Origin: Myxococcota bacterium
Lineage (GTDB): Bacteria; Myxococcota_A; UBA9160; PR03
NCBI GenBank assembly: GCA_030066475.1
Contig: JASJBO010000126.1
Location: 1 to 12,747, forward strand
DNA length: 12,747 nt
Direction: 5' to 3'
Position numbers and translations under genes: made by a program. Positions within the stretch are counted from its first letter, which is position 1. Each line of letters begins with the position of its first letter. Positions 6,842 through 12,747 of this stretch are shown piece after piece. The notes beneath the pieces were generated by a model. That model had not been told where the DNA came from. It did no database searches and worked only from the letters and a program-made list of their open reading frames with translations.

Positions 6842-8155
6842 GTGGCAACGGCGCAGCGCGAGCAGTGGAGCGGGCGGCTGGGGTTCGTCCTGGCCGCGAT
6901 CGGCTCGGCCGTCGGGCTCGGCAACATGTGGCGCTTCTCGTACCTCGCGGCCGAGAACGGCGGCGCCGCGTTCATGATCCTCTACGTCTTCATGACGCTC
7001 GGCATCGGGATGCCGATCCTGCTGGCCGAGATGGTGATCGGCCGCGGCGCGCGGCGCGGGCCGATCGGCGCGCTGGCCCACTTCGGTGGCCGCAGCTGGC
7101 AGCCGCTCGGCTGGCTGTTCGTCGCCGCCGGCTTCCTGATCCTCGCCTACTACAGCGTGATCGCGGGCTGGACGCTGCGCTATGCGCTGCACGGGCTGCT
7201 CCAGGGCTTCGAGGGCGACGCCGCCGCGCAGTTCGATCAGGTGTCGACGGGCGTCTCGGCGGTGAGCTGGCACCTGGGCTTCATGGCGATCACGGTCGGG
7301 ATCGTCATGGGCGGCGTGAAGGCCGGCATCGAGCGCACCGCGCTGGTGGTGATGCCGCTGCTGTTCGTGATCGTCGCCGGCCTGGCGCTCTACGCCGCCA
7401 CGCTCGACGGGGCCGGGCCGGGCTACGCCTACTACCTGAGCGCCGACTTCTCCAAGCTGCTCGACCCCAGGGTGCTCACCGACGCCGCCGGCCAGGCCTT
7501 CTTCAGCCTGAGCCTCGGCATGGGCGCGATCCTCACCTACTCGAGCTACCTCGACCGCAGCCACCATCTGCCGAACGAGTCGGCGACGATCGCCTTCGCC
7601 GACTTCGGCGTCGCCTTCGTGGCGGGCCTGGTGGTGTTCCCGCTGATCTTCGCGCTCGGGCTCGAGGCCAAGGTGGGCGACAGCACGGTCGGGGCGCTGT
7701 TCATCACGCTGCCCCACGCCTTCGAGTCGATGGGCGACGCGGGCCGCGTGGTGGGCGTGCTGTTCTTCGCCGCGCTGGTGGTCGGCGCCCTCACCTCGGC
7801 GATCTCGCTGCTCGAGGTCGTGGTGGCGACGGCGATCGACAGCTTCGGCTGGTCGCGCCCGCGCGCCGCGCTGGTGCTGGGCGTCGCGACCGCGGCGCTC
7901 GGCATCTGGCCCGCGCTCGATCTCGACGTGCTGGGTCGCATGGACTACGTCGCGGGCAACCTGTTCCTGGTGGGCGGGGGGCTGGCGCTGGCCGTGTTCG
8001 TAGGCTGGATCATGGACGACCCGATCGGCGAGGTCGAGACGGGGGCGCCCGGCGTGCCCTGGTTCGCGCTGTGGCGCCTGCTGCTGCGCGCGGTGGCGCC
8101 GCTCGTGCTGGCGGTGGTGCTCTACTACTCGCTCGCGGGCCTGGTGAGCGCCTGA
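6842..8155 (+). CDS. Sodium-dependent transporter, NSS (SNF) family
   Basis: This is an inner-membrane symporter that uses the sodium gradient to import a small solute, usually an amino acid in bacteria. From the GTG at 6842 it is 437 residues with about 11 helices (roughly 12-36, 40-63, 88-114, 146-163, 168-186, 216-240, 250-275, 303-332, 341-358, 368-390, 409-433). Eleven is normal for prokaryotic members. Signature elements are the helix 1 unwound segment AIGSAVGLGNMWRF at 19-32, the helix 3 tyrosines 103-104 (LAYYSVIAGW), the helix 6 break FFSLSLGMGAILTY at 220-233, and ALTSAISLLE at 316-325 in helix 8. An in-frame ATG at 6749 would add 31 residues, but those codons have weak GC third positions and a Pro/Gly/Arg-rich product. 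The GTG follows a G-rich ribosome-binding-like run. It is divergent from PadR, and its stop abuts the plsB stop. Confidence 0.93.
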   Translation: MATAQREQWSGRLGFVLAAIGSAVGLGNMWRFSYLAAENGGAAFMILYVFMTLGIGMPILLAEMVIGRGARRGPIGALAHFGGRSWQPLGWLFVAAGFLILAYYSVIAGWTLRYALHGLLQGFEGDAAAQFDQVSTGVSAVSWHLGFMAITVGIVMGGVKAGIERTALVVMPLLFVIVAGLALYAATLDGAGPGYAYYLSADFSKLLDPRVLTDAAGQAFFSLSLGMGAILTYSSYLDRSHHLPNESATIAFADFGVAFVAGLVVFPLIFALGLEAKVGDSTVGALFITLPHAFESMGDAGRVVGVLFFAALVVGALTSAISLLEVVVATAIDSFGWSRPRAALVLGVATAALGIWPALDLDVLGRMDYVAGNLFLVGGGLALAVFVGWIMDDPIGEVETGAPGVPWFALWRLLLRAVAPLVLAVVLYYSLAGLVSA

Positions 8156-10543
8156 TCAGCCGACCACGCCCGAGCGCCGCGCCGCTGCCAGCGCGTCGAT
8201 CGCGTCGATGCGGCGCACGGCGCTGGCCAGCTCGGCCGCGAACTCCGAGCGCGCCTTGTCGAGGTCGACGTCGTCCTCGGGCGCGACCAGGTGGCGGTTG
8301 TCGGCCAGCCGCAGCGCCGTCTCGAAGTAGCTCTTCGAGACCGACTCGGCGCTGCGGATGCGCCGCTGCAGCACGTACTGCTTGCCGAGCGCCAGGCACT
8401 TCGACAGCAGCTCGCCGCGGTCGACCGGACGCTCGGTGCCCCACAGCACCAGCATGTCCGCCACCACGCGGTAGGCCTCGAGGAAGGGACGCACCACCCG
8501 GTGCGCGCTCAGCGGCTCGAAGCGGCGCAGCAGGTCGAAGGTCTCGTGGGCGCCGAGCTCCAGGCACTTCTCCCAGTCCGCGTCGTGGATGGACAACTCG
8601 CGGCGCAGCTCGGTGAGGAAGCGCTCGCGCTCGGCGAAGAAGAACTCGAACTTGAGCAGGTCGCGCAGCCGCAGCGCCTCGTTGAAGAAGGCGTCGCGGC
8701 GGTCGTCCTGCTCGGCGTCGGCGGCGTACAGCAGCGCCAGCTCGGCGATCGCACCCGTCACGAAGAAATGGATCACTGTGTTGCGGTAGTACGAGGCCGC
8801 CAGGTGCTGATCCTCGGCGATGCGGTAGACGGCCTCGGGGCCCTCCGTGAAGCTGGTGACCACGCCCGAGCGCACCAGCTCCTCGAGCGCCAGGCGCACG
8901 CCCTCCTCGGTGCGCAGGTCGAAACGGCCCGAGGTCGGCAGGCCCTGCTGCTCGACGTAGCCGAGCAGCCGCACCAGCGCGCCGCGGGTCTCCTCGAGGC
9001 TCAGCGCCTGGTCGCCCACGCCGAGCAGCGCCAGGGTCACCAGCGAGGTCGGCGTGAGCGGCGTCGCCTGGTTGATGCGCACGCACACCTCGAAGGCCAC
9101 CTTCTGTAGCTCGAGGTTGCGCTCGTCCGGGTCCGGCTCGCGCGCCGGATCGGGCGGGCCCAGCGACTTCGCCAGCGACAGCGGCTCGCCGAAGCGGACC
9201 TGCACCTCGCCGTAGCGGCGCAGCCGGCGCAGCACGCCCAGGAACCAGCGCAGGCTCTCCTTCTCCTTCACGCCGCCGCGCTGCTCCATCACGTAGTCGC
9301 CCACGTCCTGGATCTGGTCGTAGGCGATCGACACCGGAATCAGGTAGACGTCGTCGCTCTTGCCGCGGCGGTAGGCGTCGACCACGTACGCGAGCAGGCC
9401 GAAGCGCGGCGGGAGCAGCTTGCCCGAGCGCGAGCGCCCGCCCTCGAGGTACCACTCGAGCGAGAAGCGCTTCTCGACCAGGTAGTCGATGTAGTGGCGC
9501 AGCACGAGCTTGTAGACCTCGTTGTCCTTGAAGCTGCGCCGGATGAAGAAGATCCCCGCGCGCCGCACCAGCGCGCCGAGCAGGAAGAAGTTCATGTTGA
9601 TGCCGCCCGCCGTGTGGTTCGGGGGCAGGCCGTTCTCGTAGAGCACGCAGTGCAGGGCGGGGTGGTCGAGGTTCGACTTGTGGGTCGGGAGATACACCAC
9701 CGGGTAGCGCTGCGAGAGCGCCGCCACCGACTCGAGCTCGGCCGGATCGTAGGCGAGCCGGTCGTAGCCGCGCGTATACATGAAGCGGAACAGCTGCGAG
9801 GCGAGGTCGATCATGGTGGCGCTGTGCGCCGCCGCGATCTCGCGCAGGTAGCGCAGCGCGTCCTTTCCGACCCGCGCCTCGTTGCGTCCCAGGCGCTTCG
9901 CCAGGCGCGTCAGCGCGCCCCGGAACGCCGGGCGCGCCAGGATGTCCTCGTGCACCAGCCGCGGCACCTTGTAGCGCGCGCCGCGCAGCCGGCGCTCGGC
10001 GCGCTCGAGCGCCAGCGCCGCCTGGCGCGCCACGAAGTCGGCCAGCCCGCCGGTCTCGGTGCTGTGGCTGCCGCCGTTCTCGTGCCAGCGGCCCCGCAGC
10101 TCGGAGAGCGGGGCCGGCTCGCCCGCCACGATCCGGCAGCGCTCGGGGTCGCGCCCGTGGATCCAGCGCTGGCGCAGGAAGCCGGGATCGCGCGGGTCGC
10201 CGCCCAGCAGGACGTCGCGCGGCCGCACCATGCGGCTGCCGTCGGGTCGCTCGCGCGGCAGCCAGGCCACGCGCAGGGGGGCGAGCAGCGGGTCGTCGCC
10301 CGTCGCGAGCTCCGCGTCGAGGGCGTCGAGGCCGCGGCTGCGCGAGCGGCGCCGGGAGGCTGGGATCGACACCAGGTCGACGGCGTCGGCGGCCAGCCCG
10401 TCGGGCTGCGTGCGCTCGATCCAGCTCTCGAGCAGGGCGCGCTCGTAGCCGCTCGACGCGTCGAGCAGGAAGACGACCCGGCGACCGTTGGCGACCGGCC
10501 AGATCGGCTCCTCGGGCCCTGCAGCGCGCGCATCCGGCGGCAT
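8156..10543 (-). CDS. plsB: Glycerol-3-phosphate 1-O-acyltransferase (PlsB type)
   Basis: This enzyme transfers a fatty acyl group to the sn-1 position of glycerol 3-phosphate, the first step of phospholipid synthesis, at the inner membrane. It is 795 residues, close to the roughly 800 of known PlsB proteins. The four acyltransferase blocks are present in order: THKSNLD at 287-293 with catalytic His288 and Asp293 (H-x4-D), AGIFFIRRSFK at 329-339, YLEGGRSRSGK at 365-375, and LIPVSIAYDQI at 401-411. A long N-terminal region (1-280) and a C-terminal helical region flank them, as in the long PlsB class rather than short PlsC. The ATG at 10543 follows GAGG with a short spacer. It lies 36 bases downstream of the M20 amidohydrolase on the same strand, so the two may share a transcript, and it ends against the transporter stop. 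No plsC or cdsA is in view. Confidence 0.93.
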   Translation of the reverse strand: MPPDARAAGPEEPIWPVANGRRVVFLLDASSGYERALLESWIERTQPDGLAADAVDLVSIPASRRRSRSRGLDALDAELATGDDPLLAPLRVAWLPRERPDGSRMVRPRDVLLGGDPRDPGFLRQRWIHGRDPERCRIVAGEPAPLSELRGRWHENGGSHSTETGGLADFVARQAALALERAERRLRGARYKVPRLVHEDILARPAFRGALTRLAKRLGRNEARVGKDALRYLREIAAAHSATMIDLASQLFRFMYTRGYDRLAYDPAELESVAALSQRYPVVYLPTHKSNLDHPALHCVLYENGLPPNHTAGGINMNFFLLGALVRRAGIFFIRRSFKDNEVYKLVLRHYIDYLVEKRFSLEWYLEGGRSRSGKLLPPRFGLLAYVVDAYRRGKSDDVYLIPVSIAYDQIQDVGDYVMEQRGGVKEKESLRWFLGVLRRLRRYGEVQVRFGEPLSLAKSLGPPDPAREPDPDERNLELQKVAFEVCVRINQATPLTPTSLVTLALLGVGDQALSLEETRGALVRLLGYVEQQGLPTSGRFDLRTEEGVRLALEELVRSGVVTSFTEGPEAVYRIAEDQHLAASYYRNTVIHFFVTGAIAELALLYAADAEQDDRRDAFFNEALRLRDLLKFEFFFAERERFLTELRRELSIHDADWEKCLELGAHETFDLLRRFEPLSAHRVVRPFLEAYRVVADMLVLWGTERPVDRGELLSKCLALGKQYVLQRRIRSAESVSKSYFETALRLADNRHLVAPEDDVDLDKARSEFAAELASAVRRIDAIDALAAARRSGVVG

Positions 10544-10551
10544 CGAGCCTC

Positions 10552-10557
10552 ATCATA
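10552..10557 (-). promoter_or_regulatory. Possible -10 box just upstream of plsB
   Basis: On the minus strand TATGAT (five of six to TATAAT) is eight bases before the plsB ATG, in the only AT-rich patch of the 36-base gap after the M20 gene. It sits inside the direct repeat TCATCA-TA-TCATCA (plus-strand reading). It could drive plsB separately with almost no leader. No convincing -35 box was seen. Confidence 0.25.
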
Positions 10558-10579
10558 TCATCAAGGCGAGAGAGCTGGC

Positions 10580-11896
10580 TCAGCGGCCCTCGAGGTAGTC
10601 CACCGCCAGCAGCGAGAGCGTTCGGACGCCCACCGGGAGAGCGCTCTCGTCGACGACGAAGTGAGGCGAGTGGTTCGGCGCCGCGTCCTCGGGCGCCACG
10701 CCGGGCGGGCGGACCCCCAGCCAGACGTAGAGCCCGGGCGCGCGCTGGGAGAAGTAGGCGAAGTCCTCGGCGCCGGTGCGGGGCAGGGCGCGCTCGACGC
10801 GGCCGTCGGCGGCGCGCTCGAGCGTCGGGAGCATGCGTTCGGCAAGGTCCGGGTCGTTCCAGGTGATCGGATAGCCCGGGGAGATCTCCACCTCGGCGCT
10901 GGCGCCCGCCGCGGTGGCGGTGGCCCCGGCCGCCCGGCGCACCTCGGCGCGGACGGCCTCGCGCAGCTCCGGGGACAGCGCGCGGATCGTTCCCAGCAGC
11001 TCCACCTCGTCCGGGATGATGTTGCTGCGCACGCCGCCGTGGATCGCGCCGATCGACACCACCGAGGCGACCCGGGTGTCGACGCGGCGGGCGGGGATCG
11101 CGTGCAGCGCGAGCACGACGCGCGCGGCGGCGTGGATCGGGTCGACGCCGAGCCAGGGATAGGCGGCGTGCGTCTGGCGCCCGCGCACCACGATGCGCAG
11201 CCGATCCGAGCTGGCCATCGCCCCGCGCGGCGTCCAGGCCACGGTGCCCGTCTCGTGCTGCGGCACCACGTGCAGCCCGAACACCGCCTCGGGCTTCGGG
11301 TCGTCGAAGGCGCCCTCGGCGAGCATCAGGTCGGCCCCGCCCTCCTCGCCGGGCGGCGCGCCCTCCTCGGCGGGCTGGAACACGAAGAGCACCGTGCCGG
11401 GCAGGTCGTCGAGCCCCGCCAGCACCTGCGCCGCGCCCATCAGGATCGCCGTGTGGGCATCGTGGCCGCAGGCGTGCATCACGCCCACCTCGCGGCCCAG
11501 GTAGCTGGTGCGTACGCGCGAGGCGAAGGGCAGGCCGGTCTGCTCGGTCACGGGCAGCGCGTCCATGTCCGCCCGCAGCGCCACCACCGGCCCGGGCCGG
11601 GCACCGCGCAGCACGCCGATCACACCCGTGTGGGCGATCCCGGTGCGGACCTCCAGGCCGAGCGACTCCAGGTGCTCCGCGACCAGCGCGGCGGTGCGGT
11701 GCTCGCGGTTCGAGAGCTCGGGATGCTCGTGGATGTCGCGGCGCCAGCTCACCACCTGGGGCTGGACGGCGGCCACCGCCGCCGACACCGCCTCGTCGCG
11801 CTGCGCGCCGGCCGGCGCTGCCGCCAGACCGAGGGCCAGGGCCGCGATCGGCAGGGTGCGGGTCCAGCCGGCCGTGCGCGCTCGGGTCATCGGCAT
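10580..11896 (-). CDS. Exported M20 family amidohydrolase (M20D, hippurate/IAA-amino acid hydrolase type)
   Basis: This is a dinuclear metallohydrolase of 438 residues. Relatives release amino acids from N-acyl or aryl conjugates such as hippurate or indole-acetyl amino acids. A signal peptide (hydrophobic core about 14-28, cut after AGA at residue 31) sends it out of the cytoplasm. The M20D ligand set is visible: CGHDAHTA with Cys143 and His145, QPAEEG with Glu177/178, GLHVVP with His209, and NHSPHF with His409. ADMDALP at 109-115 is the usual first conserved patch. The dimerisation lid lies at about 225-335, with SNIIPDEVELLGTIR near its end. The ATG at 11896 is fixed by GGAGGAG five bases upstream; an in-frame extension further upstream is only the antisense of the next gene. 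It is first in a possible two-gene unit with plsB, and divergent from the membrane hydrolase. The precise substrate is unknown. Confidence 0.93.
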   Translation of the reverse strand: MPMTRARTAGWTRTLPIAALALGLAAAPAGAQRDEAVSAAVAAVQPQVVSWRRDIHEHPELSNREHRTAALVAEHLESLGLEVRTGIAHTGVIGVLRGARPGPVVALRADMDALPVTEQTGLPFASRVRTSYLGREVGVMHACGHDAHTAILMGAAQVLAGLDDLPGTVLFVFQPAEEGAPPGEEGGADLMLAEGAFDDPKPEAVFGLHVVPQHETGTVAWTPRGAMASSDRLRIVVRGRQTHAAYPWLGVDPIHAAARVVLALHAIPARRVDTRVASVVSIGAIHGGVRSNIIPDEVELLGTIRALSPELREAVRAEVRRAAGATATAAGASAEVEISPGYPITWNDPDLAERMLPTLERAADGRVERALPRTGAEDFAYFSQRAPGLYVWLGVRPPGVAPEDAAPNHSPHFVVDESALPVGVRTLSLLAVDYLEGR

Positions 11897-11901
11897 CGGG
11901 T

Positions 11902-11908
11902 CTCCTCC
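11902..11908 (-). promoter_or_regulatory. Ribosome binding site fixing the M20 start
   Basis: The minus strand reads GGAGGAG, five bases before the ATG at 11896. It selects that codon over the in-frame ATG six bases later and over the long upstream extension. Confidence 0.75.
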
Positions 11909-11974
11909 GACGTGGCGGGGCGGGACGCGAAGGGTATCGTCAAACGCTGGTCGAGGAGGCCGAGGAGGAACGCG

Positions 11975-12747
11975 GTGCCCGAACGACTTCCCTGGTGGCG
12001 CAACGAGGCCTGGGTGCCGGGAATCACCGGCCTGCTCTGGATCTTCGTCGCGTCTGGCGAGGGCCCCGTCCCGGTGCTGATGCACGCCTGCGTCGGCAGC
12101 CTGATGCTGGTCTCGGGCGGTGCGAACCTGCTGTTCGAGGGCGACGCGCGCGCGCGTCACATCGGCGCGGCCGGCAGCCTGCTCGGCATCCTGGTCGGCC
12201 TGCTCTCGTTCCTGTGGCTGCCGCTGGCCGGCACCTTCGCGCTCGTCGCGCTCTCGGTCGCCTCGGCGATCGCCGTGGGCCGCCTCGCGATCCAGGCCGA
12301 GGAGAGCCACGAGGACGTGCCCGACCCGGGCGCCGGCGTGCGCACCGCGCTCGAGGCCTCGCTCGACTCCGCCATCCTGGGCCAGATGATGACCTTCGCC
12401 CCGGCGCACGCCCTGATCGGCGACGGCCGCCGCGTCACCGAAGAGGTGCACGACGCGCTCGCGCTGTTCCGCGACCGCGGCTGGAGCGAGAAGCCGGCCT
12501 CCTACCACCAGACCCCGCCCCCGCTCGAGGACCCCGCGATCCGCCGGCGGCGCGTGCGCGGCGTCGACTTCGAGCACCTGCGCTTCGAGAGCGGCTACGC
12601 GCCCCATCCCGACGAGCCGGGGCGCGAGCGCTACCTGGGCTACACGCCCTGCCGCACCGCCCACGCCTGGGTGCTGCGCCACCGGGGCGCCGAGCGGCCC
12701 TGGCTGCTCTGCATCAACGGCTATCAGATGGGCACGCCGCTGGTCGA
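11975..12747 (+). CDS. Membrane-anchored protein, probable alpha/beta hydrolase (partial, runs off the right edge)
   Basis: A GTG start six bases after GGAGG (11964-11968) opens a frame of 257 complete codons that continues past the window. The N terminus has hydrophobic stretches at about 33-54 and 64-104, probably two to four membrane helices. A charged region follows, including AEESHEDVPDP near 108-118. The last 70 residues, with YTPCRTAHAWVLRH and then RPWLLCINGYQMG, look like the beta strand and glycine-containing oxyanion loop at the start of an alpha/beta-hydrolase core. In that loop Asn replaces the common His of HG-type motifs. The catalytic Ser, Asp and His would lie outside the window, so activity is unproven. 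GC-rich codon use matches the neighbours. A 78-base divergent region separates it from the exported M20 enzyme. I do not recognise a specific family name. Confidence 0.7.
   Translation, partial: MPERLPWWRNEAWVPGITGLLWIFVASGEGPVPVLMHACVGSLMLVSGGANLLFEGDARARHIGAAGSLLGILVGLLSFLWLPLAGTFALVALSVASAIAVGRLAIQAEESHEDVPDPGAGVRTALEASLDSAILGQMMTFAPAHALIGDGRRVTEEVHDALALFRDRGWSEKPASYHQTPPPLEDPAIRRRRVRGVDFEHLRFESGYAPHPDEPGRERYLGYTPCRTAHAWVLRHRGAERPWLLCINGYQMGTPLV

Noticed and set aside
11897..12682. In-frame upstream extension of the M20 gene to about 700 residues
   Set aside because: The extension is antisense to the next gene, and the GGAGGAG site plus signal peptide clearly place the start at 11896.
1..12747. 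CRISPR array, tRNA/rRNA, insertion sequence, toxin-antitoxin or defence island
   Set aside because: No regularly spaced repeats, cloverleaf-like sequences, transposase motifs or terminal inverted repeats were seen on reading both strands. The genes present are metabolic, transport and regulatory.

Overview
This window is strongly GC-rich bacterial chromosomal DNA with dense, ordinary-looking genes. G or C fills most third codon positions, and gaps between genes are short. A PlsB-type glycerol-3-phosphate acyltransferase, an ERAP1-like M1 aminopeptidase, an exported penicillin-acylase-type amidase and an exported M20 amidohydrolase suggest a high-GC Gram-negative such as a Myxococcota or other former deltaproteobacterial lineage. 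That placement is an inference from gene content and style; no rRNA or other marker is present. I see no tRNA, rRNA, CRISPR array, insertion sequence or phage gene.

Layout, left to right. (1) 6-338 (+) is a short ORF resembling the front part of a DUF222/HNH-type protein. It stops at the edge of the next gene and looks truncated. (2) 331-2910 (-) is a complete M1 zinc aminopeptidase. (3) 3015-5936 (+), divergent from it, is a large exported penicillin-acylase-family Ntn hydrolase. (4) 5939-6556 (-) is a PadR-family regulator. (5) 6842-8155 (+), divergent from PadR, is an 11-helix sodium-coupled NSS transporter. About 285 bases separate this pair and hold an AT-rich island and a short palindrome. 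(6) 8156-10543 (-) is PlsB. (7) 10580-11896 (-), directly upstream of plsB and probably able to read into it, is a secreted M20D-type amidohydrolase. (8) 11975 to the right edge (+), divergent from the amidohydrolase, is a membrane-anchored protein that seems to enter an alpha/beta-hydrolase fold as the window ends.

How the genes may work together. Three enzymes that cut amide or peptide bonds (two exported, one cytosolic) lie beside an amino-acid-type importer and an acyl-CoA/acyl-ACP-using acyltransferase. This fits scavenging of peptides and N-acylated amino acids, but it is a hypothesis from neighbourhood only; each gene could also be unrelated housekeeping. All three convergent gene pairs meet tail to tail with a gap of at most 2 bases or a small overlap, so no intergenic terminator can separate them. 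I found no clearly new defence or mobile system. The most useful leads are the truncated ORF at the left end, the PadR/NSS control region, possible leaderless starts for the aminopeptidase and PlsB, and the unidentified membrane hydrolase at the right end.
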